Below are positions 1 to 11,941 of a stretch of 64,000 nucleotides of DNA, one piece after another. The DNA is from Agapanthus africanus. Taxonomy: Eukaryota > Streptophyta > Magnoliopsida > Asparagales > Amaryllidaceae. The stretch's first letter is position 1. Each line of letters opens with the position of its first letter. The notes under the pieces are model-generated. The model saw nothing but the letters and a program-made list of their open reading frames with translations, made no database searches and was not told the origin of the DNA. A program made the position numbers and the translations under genes. Location: assembly GCA_030015575.1 (NCBI GenBank), contig JASDDO010000018.1, positions 381,605,908 to 381,669,907 on the forward strand, given 5' to 3'.

Positions 1-2329
1 GATGGTATCAATGTACTTAGATTGGGACAATCCTAATAATTTCCTGGATCTATCTCTATAGATCCTTATGCCCAAAATGTAAGAGGTATCACCCAGGTCC
101 TTCATGGAGAACCTTTGTGATAAGAATAATTTGACCGATTGTAGCATAGGAATATCATTTCCTATCAAGAGAATGTCATCTACGTACAATACGAGGAAAG
201 TGACAGTACTCTCTACAATCTTCTTATAAATGCATGGTTCATCAATATTTTTGATAAAATCTCAATATTTTTGATAAAATCAAACTCTTTGATTGTATCA
301 TCAAAACAGATGTTCCAGCTCCGTGATGCCTGCTTTAATCCATAAATGGATTTAAGCAACCTACACGCTTTTTCATTGCTCCCACTGTCAATGAAGCCCT
401 CTGACTGATTCATAAAAACGCACTCTTCTAAATCACCATTTAGAAATGCAGTCTTAACGTCCATCTGCCAGATTTCATAGTCGTAGTGAGCAGAAATAGC
501 AAGTAGGATCCGAATGGATTTAAGCATTGCTACTGGAGAGAAAGTTTCATCATAGTCCAGTCCTGGTCTTTGACGAAAACCTTTCGCTACAAGCCTTACT
601 TTATAGGTCTCTACTTGTCCATCTACACCAATTTTTCTATTAAAGATCCATTTGCACCCAACTGGTTTTATCCCAGGAGGTGCAACGTCTAAAGTCCATA
701 CTTTGTTGGTGTACATGGACTCCATTTCGGATCTCATGGCATCCAGCCACTTCACTGAGTCACCACTTGTGATAGCTTGCTGAAAACTAGTAGGGTCATC
801 ATCATCCATGATGCAATCTTCTCTATCACCATCAATGAGAAACCCATAGCATCTCTCCGGCGGGCGAGAAGTTCTACTAGATCTCCGGAGCGGCTGAGGT
901 TCTTGAAGTTCTACTGCAACATCAGTGTCAACCAATTCGTCCTGAGTAATTTGTGTCTCTAGAACCTCTTCTAGTTCTACCACTTTTCCATCATTACTGT
1001 CTGTAAAGATTTCATTTTCCAAAAATGTGGCATGTTGAGAAATAAACACCTTTTGTTCCTCCTTGTGGTAGAATAGATATCCATACGAGTGTTTTGGATA
1101 TCCCATAAATTTACACATGACCGATCGTGCCTCGAGTTTATCCGGATTCTGTTTTTTTACATAAGCCGGACAACCCCATATTCTAACTCTTTTAAGAGAT
1201 GGTCTCTTTCCACACCACATCTCATATGGAATGGTAGACACGGTCTTGGTTGGAACCCTGTTCAATAGATAAATTGCTGTCTCTAATGCATGTCCCCAAA
1301 AGGAAAGTGGCAACTCAGCATCACTCATCATGGACCGTACCATATCTAATAGGGTACGATTCCTCCGTTCTGACATACCGTTGTGCTGTGGTGTGTACGG
1401 AGGAGTGAGCTGAGAGAGAATCCCATTCTCTTTTAAGAAGTCTGGAAACTCAGTGCTTAAATACTCTCCATCTCGATCTGATCGAAGTTTCTTGATACTC
1501 GAGCCAGTTTGTTTTTCTATTTCAAGTTTTACTCCTTGAATTTCTCGAAAGCTTCGGATTTATGCTTCAATAAAAACACGTGTCCGAATCTTGAGAAATC
1601 ATCAGTAAAAGTGATGAAGTATGAAAAACCGCCTCTAGCATGTGTAGACATTGGTCCGCATACATCACTATGTATGAGGCTTAAGAGTTCTGTAGCTCTC
1701 TCTCCGTGTCCTATAAACGGAGTTTTGGTCATTTTACCTTTGATACAAGACTGACAAGTCGCATAAGATTTATATTCAAAAGATTTTAAATATCCATCTT
1801 TATGTAGCTTGTTTAGTCTTGTTTCATTAATATGACCAAGTCTACAATGCCAAAGAAAAGATTCATTTATTTCTGAAATCTTTCTTTTATTTGTATGTTT
1901 TATATTAAAAACTGTGTGTTGATTTAGGACGTAAATTCCGTTACTTAGTGTACCATACCCAATCAACTGTTGATTCAAATTAATGTTCATAACATTATTT
2001 TGCAACACAAAATGATATCCTTCATTGTCCAACAAAGATACAGATATTATATTACATAGCATACCAGGTACAAAATAACAAGGGTTCAAAACCAAAAAAC
2101 ATCCTGAAAGCAACCCCAGATTATACTCTCCTACGGATACATCATGTACATTGGAACCATTTCCAACCCGTAGAGTGTGGTCCCCAGTCTTCAAAACTCT
2201 ACTGTTTCTCAATCCCTGCATACAATTACAGAGGTGAGAACTAGAACCGGTATCTAATACCCAAGATGTGGAGTTTAATGAAAAACAGTTTTCAGTTACA
2301 AACACACCTGAAGCGGAAGTATCAACATG
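1..2329 (-). pseudogene. Cop-1 pol fragment (protease, integrase, reverse transcriptase), frameshifted
   Basis: This is copia pol read leftwards. Protease keeps the DTG triad (WVLDTGSSSH). The integrase zinc region keeps WHCRLGH and CQSC, and the core keeps IHSDVCGP, LRSDRDGEY and GMSERRN (the D, D, E residues). RT shows QMDVKTAFLNG and LYVDDILLIGND. The frame breaks near 1530, where one base is missing after EAFEKFKE, and again at 242-281, where a 20-bp tandem duplication shifts frame before the catalytic YVDD. The fragment leaves the window at the GLSQSKYID motif. It is homologous to the Cop-4 and Cop-5 pols. Confidence 0.88.
242..281. repeat. 20-bp perfect tandem duplication in Cop-1 RT
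   Basis: The unit at 242-261 repeats exactly at 262-281. Homologues Cop-4 and Cop-5 have one copy, so it arose in this copy or its recent parent. The 20 nt shift the RT frame. Confidence 0.9.
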
Positions 2330-3173
2330 CTTCTTCTTCTTGAGATCTGCAAGGTACAAAGCACAATTGCGTTTCCAGTGTCCTGACTTGTGGCAGTAAA
2401 AACATTCTCCTTTTCCACTTCCCGCGGTCCCAGACTTGTCTTTGCCCTTCGCCTTTTCTACTCCACCTCTTGGCTTGGTGGGATTCTTCTTCTTCTTTCC
2501 CTTGGCCTTGGCTTTCGGGACTGAAGAGGAAGCTGGCCCATAAAGCAGAGCGGGATTTTTCGCTATCTTGAGCGGGATTTTTCGCTATCTTAAGCGTGCT
2601 CTCTGCATTTCTCAACATATTGAGAAGTTCAGGCAATGATTTCTCCAAATCGTTCATATTGAAATTCACTATGAACGGAGCAAAGGCGGGGGAGAGAGAC
2701 TGTAGATCAATATCTGTATATTACTCATTGTCCATAGTCCATCCCAGTTCCTTAAGTTCTTCTATAAGACCAATCATCTTCAGAACATGGTCTCCTACTG
2801 ATGCACTGGGGGCCAACCGCATCTGAAACAGCTTTCGAGATGCGTCGTAGTGTGAAATACGAGATTGCTCTTCATACAACTCCTTTGTATGAAGAAAGAT
2901 GGATTGTATATCCATCTTCTCGTGCTGTTTCTGATGGATACTGTCCATAGAAGCAAGCGCAAGGCACGTGGTCGTGTTGCAATCAATATCCCATATTTTT
3001 CGGATCTCCTTATCCGAAACAGATGATTCAGGTCCTGGGACGGGTGGGGCTTTAGTAGTGAGGACATATGATACTTTATCATATGTGAGTGCAATGTTCA
3101 AGTTCGTTAACCATTCTTTATAATTTGGTCCAGTCAGTTTGTTTTTCTCTAAAAGAAGTTTAAGTCCCGTCAT
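2330..3173 (-). pseudogene. Cop-1 gag with in-frame stop and frameshifting duplication
   Basis: The frame opens MTGLKLLLEKNKLTGPNY, the usual N-terminus of plant copia gag, with the DUF4219/UBN2-like core after it. A TAA at 2721-2723 interrupts the frame after TMDNE; the same frame then resumes with the core LEKSLPELLNMLRNAE. A 22-bp tandem duplication (2549-2592) next shifts the reading frame inside the lysine-rich nucleocapsid region. The nucleocapsid zinc knuckle (CFYCHKSGHWKRNC, CX2CX4HX4C, about 2362-2403) is intact but lies in the shifted frame. Gag should package the element RNA; this copy cannot be translated whole. Confidence 0.85.
2549..2592. repeat. 22-bp tandem duplication in Cop-1 gag
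   Basis: Units at 2549-2570 and 2571-2592 differ at the last base only. The extra 22 nt shift frame between the gag core and the zinc knuckle. Confidence 0.88.
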
Positions 3174-5002
3174 CGGTATCTGCCATTCGGAGAGAGAAAA
3201 GAATGCACTCAGCGAAATGCTCTTGCAAAGAATTAGATTGGTTATTATCTTATCTAATCGATGTCTCTCACTATTTTTTCAAATTTTCTTTCAAACCTGA
3301 AAAGAAAACTAGCCAGGATTAATTACATTCTACAGATTCGCTAACTGGTCAGCCAGGCCAGTGTCAGTACTTTGAGAGAGGTTCCCCGTGCTTGCGCACG
3401 GACCTAATTAAAATAGACCTCATTTTTCCCAGAGGTCAAACCCCGTTAACACCTTTCTAGACACCTACTGGATCAGCTAATTGTAAAGTGCAAAATTCTC
3501 CCGGGAGTAACTCTTACTCACAGTGGGATCGGGATCCAAATAACATATAGATGTTATGCAATCTCATTGCAAATCTCAACTCTTGAAACTCCCGATATGG
3601 TTTTTACCCCTAGATGCTTATGACCTTGGCTATGGTCAACATATCATAAGCACTAGTCAAGTTCTACCCGTCATTTCATGATTAACTAGACCCACCCATA
3701 TGACCCTTGACTATGATCAACATAATCACATAAATGTCCTAACTTACCGCATTATATGCTTTGTAGGAAAACATCACGTAGCTATCGTACACTACGCCTT
3801 GACTATAATCAACATACGTAGCACGAATACTAAGTACTCTGCTTACTAAAATGACGGAGGGCTGCAGATGGTTTTTATGAAAACCTTTAACATTTTGAAC
3901 TTGATTTCGTTGTAGAATCTAAATAGTTTTTAGAAAAGGAGTGGCTTAAGCTCCGCATCTTTTGAAACATGCTTTTTCATAAAAAGAAGCCGAGTGGGTT
4001 TCAAATCCGATTCTATAACATCTTTAAGTTTCTTTTCTTTAACATTAATCTCATTAATGTATTCCCATTATTTAAGTTCCTAAGCCATTACAGAAAGAAA
4101 CGAAAAACAGTATTACATATCACATATATAACAATATCATATTCATCTCAGATATTAAGCAATCACATCACAGAATAATTAGCAGCAGAAACACATATAT
4201 GAAAATATAGGATATACTAGGAACTCCGTATTTTCTACTTAGCCTAAGATAGAAATACGGATTCCACGGTCATGATGAATAGCCAATCCCACACCCTTAG
4301 ATCCCTACGGGAGTGGCAAGTGACCCTTCCAATTTTGGAGTTTAGGAGACCCGGTCTCGACTTCTCGAGATGGCCTCCCACTGAACTCCAGAACCCGGTC
4401 ACTCGTGCTCCCCTCCTTGGGTCTATCCTAACCCGGAAAAGTAAAATATACATCAATGGAGACATCATCCTCAACCCGGATGTGCCCCAATAAAAAAATA
4501 ATATATACAATGAATTTTACATGAATGAAAAGATAAACTCTCGTCTCACATAAAACCCCCGACCATTCGATCACGACGATCCTATACATCATATCACATC
4601 AACAATTGAAAAGTATAGACGACGTTAAAATATATCAATCAACACATCAACATACCCACTGTTGTAATAAATCTCAACACTTGAACTTGCATAAAAAATT
4701 CCCAGAGAGCATATATAGTACCTACGGATCAACGCAAAAGCGCACGGTCCAAGCCTCACCAACGGCGCCACGGAACCACCGCAAATACACCTATTTGGCC
4801 GCGGTTCGGCGGTCGTTATGTCGAGTTACGCGCTTTTTTTTCTTGGGGATCTATAGAAAATCCTGCTCTATTTTCTGAATATTTTTAATTACAAAAATTC
4901 TAACTTTTGAAAAATTTTCCAGTGAGCATGTAAAAATCTCATTTTTTTTATGTTCGATTGAGCTTTTAAACGTCGTCCGGTTTATCCTAAAGCTCTAGCT
5001 AG
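3174..5002 (-). other. Cop-1 structured untranslated leader (PBS to gag)
   Basis: No gene is seen here. Read as element RNA (minus strand), this 1.8-kb leader carries features shared with the Cop-4 and Cop-5 leaders. These are a hairpin near the primer site (arms 4782-4787 and 4792-4797), three spaced copies of a TTGAC-like motif (3622-3641, 3702-3722, 3795-3814), a GNRA-loop hairpin (3379-3405) and an A/T-rich stem (3232-3258). It lacks the CCCG stem found in Cop-4 and Cop-5. A packaging or translation role is inference. Confidence 0.7.
3379..3405 (-). other. Leader hairpin with GNRA loop (Cop-1)
   Basis: Arms 3386-3391 and 3396-3401 pair for 6 bp, and outer AGGT/ACCT (3379-3382, 3402-3405) can pair beyond a 3-nt bulge. 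On the minus (RNA) strand the loop is GCAA, a GNRA tetraloop; on the plus strand it is TTGC. It lies about 210 nt upstream of gag. Confidence 0.7.
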
Positions 5003-5014
5003 GCTCTGATACCA
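5003..5014 (-). promoter_or_regulatory. Cop-1 primer binding site, tRNA-iMet
   Basis: The minus strand reads TGGTATCAGAGC, the standard plant copia primer site complementary to the initiator tRNA-Met 3' end. It directly abuts the LTR boundary. Confidence 0.95.
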
Positions 5015-7061
5015 TGTTGGTGTGTAGTAGCACCTCTAGTAAGGTTGCATCATCATAAAGTAGTGAACTTTTAAATTCTAAAGGGCTATTACAAACGAAC
5101 TACGAATCGTAACTAGAGATTATGGTAAAAACATCATCATGTGAAGTCTAAACTAAAGGAAAAGGAAATACAACCTTTGTAGCTAACTCCTTCGGTCTTT
5201 AGGACTCCTACGGCTTTGCACGAAGCTTGGAACGACTCCGCTCAAGATCCTTCGTCGTCTACGATGATCCACCCGGAGATTTCTAGATCAAGCTCTAAGC
5301 TACACAAAATGAAGCTAACACTCTACACTAAAGGGCTAGGGTAGTGTAGAATGGTTGTGTGGTTTGTAAACTCACTTAAAAACCCTTTCTTTTTAAGTTC
5401 CTCACTCTAAACAAAACTCAAGAGAGCTTGAAGAAGGAGGAAGATGAAGATGGCAAAAGCTTTTGTAAAATATAATGAAAGCTTATTTCCAAAAAGAAAA
5501 AGAAAAGAATATATATGAGACACTTTCAAATATAACCATAGTTAACTAAATATCTAGATATTTTGTAGATGGGTTAAAGAACAAAGGAAATCAAACCATA
5601 GTTAAAGTCAATGGTCAAAGAAGAAGTGTGTAGAAAATGAGTCATTATGCTCATTTCCTTTTTCTTTAATTCATTAACAAAAAATCTAGATATTTATCAA
5701 CCATGTGAGTCTTGTATTGCCATCTTCTATATATCATCCACCATGACACATATGTATGCATGTATGTGTGCATGCTCATCATCATGTGTATGTATAAACA
5801 TATATGCATACATCCAAAAGAAAATGTTTAATTAAAAATGAGCTAAAAGTTAATATTAAATCAACACTTGATTTAATAAATCGGTCACATCAAATGCGAC
5901 CCGACCAATATTGAACGCCCGATTAAAATACGGTATCACATATTTGTATTTAATCGAGCTTCTGCGCATATCACATATGCACACCACATCATTTCGCCTG
6001 AGCTAGAAAAATCCTGTGTGGGACTCTAAAACTCGTCAATACACCGGCAGTAGGTGATGATCATATCAAAACACGTACAAGCCGCAAGCGGTCAGCTAAA
6101 TGTAACGGCCACCTGGGTATTGAGCGATCAAAAGAAAAACAAGCGAACCCGTCAAAACTCCCGTCGAGCCATTAGCAACACTTACCGTACAGTCCGGTCT
6201 CTTCGTCTGATATACTGCATATCAAGTCTAGGGATGGAATCGTCGAGCCCTAATAACTCAATAAGTCATGTCGATATGGTCTATGACCGGTCGAGAAACT
6301 ACTGATAACACTTATCAGTAAATCTTATCAGCCCTGGCCAGGGACTTCAAGTCAGAGCCAATCGCACATTGCACAACATCAACTCCCAATACCGGGAGAG
6401 ACGAAACCCCTCCTATCGCTCACTGTCTCCATGTGTCTCGGGACTATACCGAAAAGCCACCTGTTTTCATGACTCGGTAGAGCCGTGGTAGGGTGGAAAT
6501 CAAAGTACAGTTAGAGAACACACAAGACTCTATAACGATCTCGGGTCTTCAGACTAACATGTACTAGTGTCACCAGAGAAATGCTATCTGACGATAGATA
6601 TAATACCATACAGGAATTCTCGGTGAGTCCGTTCAGTGTACCCAGTCTCCACTGAGCATCCGTATACAATCTTCGATGTCACAACACCAATGGATATGGG
6701 ATCATCCATCGCCCATCATATGGGTCAAGAAACGTATACGCTAGTCTACTCTAGAATATCGATACCCTATCTCGATATACCTACGACTAGGAACATTTAA
6801 GGATATGCTTATAGACTACACATGCCCCACTAGTATGATCTCCATCATAGCCATGGAAGTCAAGCAAATATCCTTAGGGCTTTATCAACATGTATCAAAT
6901 GAACAGTATCAAGTAAACATGTCAGATAAAGTAAAACCAGATAGCATACCATCATGTCGAGCAAGAAAGTCATATATCAAAATATACATATATATATATA
7001 TATATATGTCCAAGCATCCACTATACATATAATGGCCTCTAGGGCATACATATATCCAATA
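5015..7061 (-). repeat. Cop-1 5' LTR, about 2.05 kb
   Basis: It begins TGTTGG next to the primer site and ends CCAATA (expected CCAACA). The end beyond CCTCTAGGGCATA matches the corresponding ends of the Cop-4 and Cop-5 LTRs. Internal landmarks shared with them are the TACTGATAA / TTATCAGTA stem-loop (6300-6320) and the CTATC-TGAC-GATAG palindrome (6584-6597). An AT microsatellite sits at 6986-7008. No gene seen. Confidence 0.88.
6300..6320 (-). other. LTR stem-loop, Cop-1 version
   Basis: Perfect 9-bp arms TACTGATAA (6300-6308) and TTATCAGTA (6312-6320) surround loop CAC. It lies about 740 nt from the element-strand start of the LTR, the same offset as in the other copia LTRs here. Confidence 0.75.
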
Positions 7062-7480
7062 ACCTGGCTGACAGAATGACTGTCAGAGTTATAGTTTTCC
7101 CTCTTTTGAGGGGAAGTATGTTGGACAGGTGGTTCAAGCGGATACCGAGGAAGGTATGGCACAGGATACTGATTAAATTCAGTGGAAGATACGGTCTAAG
7201 AAGTTTGTTGTATTTGGAGTTCGTTTATAAACTGGGTCCCATCAGATATCCAGACAAATTCTAAGACATGTATCGCTCATTTTGGATGATAGTCTTTCTC
7301 CGCGAAATTGAGATATAGAGAGATAAAGATAGAAACATTTGAGCGGATCCACTCACTGAGGCTATTTCTCGAACGCAATAGTTTCGCAAACGGGCTTTGC
7401 GAGACTGATTAGTAGAGAAGTTGGGTGTTCGGTATCACACGGGCTATGAGTATACGACACCACAATAATTAGCCTTAAGT
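7062..7480 (+). pseudogene. Cop-2 RNase H remnant
   Basis: Despite many indels and substitutions the DNA aligns by eye with the pol end of Cop-3 and Cop-5. Recognisable are the GGEVCW region (7100-7140) and the SHQKSRHILRRYH stretch, which here reads GPIRYPDKF and then stops (near 7240-7264). The DPLTKA region follows. No usable frame remains. Confidence 0.72.
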
Positions 7481-7493
7481 GTAATTGGGAGAT

Positions 7494-9562
7494 TTTTGGC
7501 TATAGTGTCCTCACGTCAATTATTGTAATCACAGGCACGTGATTGTGATGATTGAGAGAGGACCTATACGGTAGAACAGTTTTACTCAAAATGATAGTAT
7601 GCTATCTGGTTTGTCTCTATCATCATGTACGTGCATTATGTGGTATTACAGATCACTATTACATTTTGATAGAGCCCATAGGATTCTTGCTTGACTACCA
7701 CATTATAATGGTGATCATATACGTGGGAGCTGGGTGGTCTATAAGCACATCCTTAAATGTCCCTAGTCGAGGGAGTATCGAGACTGGGCATCGATACTCC
7801 GGAGTAGACTGGTGTATACTTTTCGAGATCCCGACGAGGGGCGGTGGCCGGTCTTATTAGCCATTGGTGTTAGTTAGTCACCTAAGATAGTATACAGGTG
7901 CACATTGGGTTATGAGTTACACTGGATGGACTCGCCGTGAATATGCTAGATGGTATTATACCTATTGTCAGATAGCAGTTCTCAGGTGACATGAGTACAT
8001 GTTAGTCTGTTGACCTGAGATCGTCATTTGTCTCATGTGGGTTCCCACTATACTTTGATTACTACCCTACCACGGCTCAAAGGAGTCATGCAAACAGGTT
8101 TTAGTTGGGTACAGTCCCGAGCCATATGGATGCAGTGAGTGTATCGTCAGGGATTCGTCTCTCCCGGTATTGGGGGTTGATGTCGCACTGTGCACGGGTG
8201 ACCATCACCAGAAATCCTTGGCCAAGGTAGACGGGAATTACTGATTTGGTTCAGTAGTTTCTCAGTGGGTGATAGGCTTCACATCGACACGAAATATCGC
8301 GTTATTAGGGGTCTGACTTTATCCACCCCTTAGACCCGATGTGCGATACTCTAAGACAAATAGAACGGACCGTATGGAGATTGTCATAGACAGGCTCAGT
8401 AGGGGTTCAGATGAGTTTGCTTGTCGGCCTTCCTTTCGCTCAGTACCTGGGTAGCCGTTACGTACAGCTAGTGCCGCTGACATGCTTGTGGTTAAACCCA
8501 CTGCCAGTATATTGATAAGTCTTTAGAGTCCTACAGAGGGTTTATCTGGTTCAGGAGAAAAGATGTAGTAGCCGTATTTTGATACGTGCAGGGTTTCGAT
8601 CGAATGATTGTACTAGTTAGCCGGACTTTCGATCGGACGGTTGATAATACTAGCCAGCTCGGGATTGAGGTGGATCATTAAATCAGGTATTGATTTAATA
8701 ATTTACGTATATGTATTTCGATATGTATATTCTAGTATTATGTTCTTTGTTCTTTGGGTATTCGTTTTTTGGTATGAATACAGGTATGTATATACATTAG
8801 AGTGTAATTTGTATTTATACGAAAAACATTCTAGAAGGTGGACACCTCATTTTAGATTATCCATTTATTTATTTATATGGAAATGAGGTGTAAAGGTAAT
8901 GAAGAGATAATGGTGAGAACCATGCTTGAATAGTGTTGATAAATGAATTATTAATTCATTTGTGCAAACTATTCAAGTATGGTTGCAATATGTTTATTGA
9001 AAAAAATGGTTTTACAAAATCTTGCTTGATTTTTTCTCTCACTTGATGGATGGTCATTTTGAAAAACACTCTCACCATTTGCTTCTTCTCTCTTCACTAC
9101 CTTTCTTGAGCTCCTTCACCTTCTTCTTGAACCTCCTCTTTATAATCTCATGTGTTGAGAATCAAGAGAGGTGGTGAGATAGATACACACTTAGAACCAT
9201 TCACTACATGCTAGACACTTTAAATTAGCAATCTATAGTTTCTAGTTACTCCACTAGATTCTTAGTGTGGAGCTAGAGCCATGAGCTACATCCCTCGGGT
9301 CGATCATCTTCGACGGAGGAAGACCGGCGGCCAAGTTCGATCGAGGAGACCTCAAGGAGCAAAAGAAGAGGGTAGAAGACCAAAGGACACGTATCATTCG
9401 GTAAAACAACTCTATCACAGTAAATAATATTTTTGTAGATTGCTAGTTTCATATTTGGTTTCGATTCTAGGTAGTTTTTTTCTAGCGCCAAGTGTTTAAA
9501 CCCTAAAAATTTTCGTTCCACAACGGCCGCGGTCAACGGTCAAGGCGTTAAGAACCCCAACA
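7494..9562 (+). repeat. Cop-2 3' LTR
   Basis: It starts TTTTGG (TGTTGG expected) after the purine-rich AATTGGGAGAT tract at about 7483-7493 and ends CCAACA. It matches the Cop-3 and 49614 LTRs closely. The covarying stem-loop has arms 8239-8244 and 8251-8256. The 87-codon frame on the opposite strand near 9273-9536 is not a gene. Confidence 0.85.
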
Positions 9563-9772
9563 ACTTTCACAGTTCAGATACATAGAGATCGTACTAAAGG
9601 GATTTAGTATGGAAGATTCCAAGCATGGTAATATATCCGCATTGTACGGACTCACCCTCTCCAAAGAGATGTCTTTCAAGACTGATGAGGAGAGGGTTTG
9701 CATGAGTATTATAACCTACGCTTTGGTAGTTGGATTTATAATGTATGTGATACTATTTGCCAGACTATATGT
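9563..9772 (+). pseudogene. Cop-3 reverse transcriptase segment, left of the Cop-4 insertion
   Basis: This plus-strand RT C-terminal piece contains MEDSKHGN, LSKEMSFKTD and the FARLYV stretch that corresponds to CTRPDV in relatives. It begins at the LSQSRYID motif directly after the Cop-2 LTR and breaks at 9772 inside the PDV codons, where Cop-4 enters. The coding sequence resumes at 35096. Confidence 0.85.
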
Positions 9773-11927
9773 TGTTGGGATGTCTAGCACGACAGCAAGG
9801 TTTCGGGAGGCATTGTCCATCCCATTTTCAAAGAATTTCCATGCTAAACAACCCTAATCCTAGAATCTTAACTAGAGAATTAGACAATACAACATGTAAA
9901 CAACTTTACATCTAAGTGAATATGGAATACAACCTGTGTAGACCGGTCCTTCACTTCAATAGCTCCGTGTAGTAGTCCCTTCGCTCCATGTAGTGATCTT
10001 CCGGACTCTAGAATGGCTCCACAAGATGAAAGGAACAAGCTTGCATGAAGTCTTTAAGGACGAAGATGATCTACATCGAAGAGACACCAACCCAAGCTAT
10101 CTCTTCACTAATGAGGGATTAGTAAAGCTAACACCCTAAACTAAATGGCTAATCTAGTAGAGGATGATGAAGTAGGATTTTTTCTCACTTTAGAAACCTT
10201 TTTCTCACTAATTTTCTTCACCTCTCCAAAACCTAGAGAGCTCTCTCTTGTTGATGAAGAAGATGAAGCCAATAATGTTATGGCAACCATGGGTGAGAAA
10301 TATCTCATATAACTCATGTAGAGATTTTACCATGGGTTTAGATAATGGTTATGTTAATAAATATCTAAGGTAAAACAAAACTAGTGGACTAAGTCAATGG
10401 GTCCACAAGCTTCACCCATGTGACTAATTTCCAACTAATTTAGATTTATTTTAAATAAATAAACCATACATTATCATGAGCATGGTGTGAGTATCATACA
10501 CCCATGTAGCATGTATCATCAAGTATGACACAAAAAGAAATATAATTAATATATATCACATATATATTAAATGCATAAGTGAGGAAAGAAATGCTTAAGT
10601 GAGCTAATATTAGTTAATATAAATTAATATATCAAATATATAATTATATATTAAATTATTAAATCAACACTTGATTTAATAATCTGGCTATATCTCATAT
10701 GACCGATTAATATTATTTGTATCAACTTATCGAATCAACGCTTGATTCGATAACCCGGAAATATCTCATATAACCGACCGATATCACATATCACGAGAAT
10801 AGAATACGGTATCACATACATGTATTAATCTTGGTCCCGCACATATCACATATGTGCTCCTACTTCGTTTCGCCTGAGCCAGGAAACCTCTGTGCAGGAC
10901 TCTAAAGACTCGTCAATATGCCGGCAGTAGGTGATGATCATATCAGTCACCCATAAGCCGTCAGCGGTACTAGCTAGACGTAATGGCTACCCGGGTATTG
11001 AGCGATTAGAAGATCAACAAGCAAGTCTGCTCATACTCCTGTAAAGCCTGTCAGTAACACTACCGTACAGTCCGGTCTCTTGTTCTGATATGTCGTATAT
11101 CCAGTCTAGGGGTGGTAAATGTCAGACCCCAGTAACCGATGTGAGGCTCATAACGGGTCAAGAAACTACTGATAACACTTACCAGTAAATCTCCGTATCA
11201 GCCTTAGCCAGAAACTTCCTGTTATAGCCAATCGAGCACAGCTCAACATCAACCCCCAATACCGGGAGAGATGAATCCCCTCCTATCGCTCATTGCCTCC
11301 ATGCGGTTCGGGATTGTACCCAAAAGCCACCGTTTTGCACATTCTCTAGAACATGGTAAGGTGGAAATCAAAGCATACTAGGAATCACACAAGACTCTAT
11401 GACGATCTCAGGTCTACAGACTAACCTGTGTCAGTGTCACCAGAGAACTGCTATCTGACGATAGGTATAATACCAACTAGGAGTTCTCGGTGAGTCCGTT
11501 CAGTGTACCCAGTCTCCACTGAGCACCCGTATACCATCTTTGATGTCAAACACCAATGGATGTGCGCTCATCCATCACCCATCATATGGGTCAAGAAGCG
11601 TATACGCTAGTCTACTCTAGAATATCGATGCCCTATCTCGATACACCCTCGACAAGGAACAATTAAAGGATGTACTTATGGACTACCCTGGCCCCACTAG
11701 TATAATCTCCATCATAGTCCTGGTAGTCAGGTACTCATCCTATGGGCTTTATCAACATGTGAGAGCAAGACAGTATCACAATACAAGTCTACATATTAAG
11801 AAAAAGAGCTACCAGATAGCATACTATCATGTCGAGCAAGAAAGTCCTGTCTATATATGTCCAAGCATCCACTATAATATACATAATATGTACAATAATG
11901 GCCTCTAGGGCATACACATAACTAACA
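9773..11927 (-). repeat. Cop-4 3' LTR, intact copy
   Basis: This is a 2155-bp TG...CA repeat, starting TGTTGGGATG and ending ACTAACA on the plus strand. It matches the interrupted 5' LTR. It holds the conserved stem-loop (arms 11167-11175 and 11179-11187, one mismatch) and the paired palindromes at 11451-11474. Confidence 0.93.
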
Positions 11928-11940
11928 ATATCCCACTTGC
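11928..11940 (-). promoter_or_regulatory. Cop-4 polypurine tract
   Basis: The minus strand reads GCAAGTGGGATAT immediately before the 3' LTR. This is where plus-strand DNA synthesis would be primed. Confidence 0.75.
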
Positions 11941-11941
11941 A

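Larger units (their letters stand above)
1..7061 (-). mobile_element. Cop-1: Ty1/copia LTR retrotransposon, 3' part outside window
   Basis: Read on the minus strand the order is 5' LTR (7061-5015), iMet primer site (5014-5003), a leader of about 1.8 kb, gag (from 3173), then protease, integrase and reverse transcriptase running off the left edge inside RT. The domain order PR-INT-RT is that of Ty1/copia. Gag carries an in-frame stop and a frame-shifting 22-bp duplication; pol carries a 1-nt deletion and a 20-bp duplication, so the copy is dead. Its right LTR end abuts RNase H sequence of the plus-strand copia element Cop-2, which it appears to interrupt. The matching target duplication would lie left of the window. 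Confidence 0.9.
7062..9562 (+). mobile_element. Cop-2: plus-strand copia element, 3' part (RNase H end plus 3' LTR)
   Basis: A degenerate RNase H end is followed by a polypurine tract and a 2.07-kb LTR ending CCCCAACA. Directly after the LTR (from 9563) the sequence becomes RT of another plus-strand copia element, so Cop-2 was inserted in Cop-3. Its 5' part is cut off by Cop-1 and should lie left of the window. Confidence 0.82.

Noticed and set aside
7076..7264. 62-codon frame as an independent small gene.
   Set aside because: It is decayed RNase H of Cop-2, aligning with Cop-3 and Cop-5 pol despite shifts.
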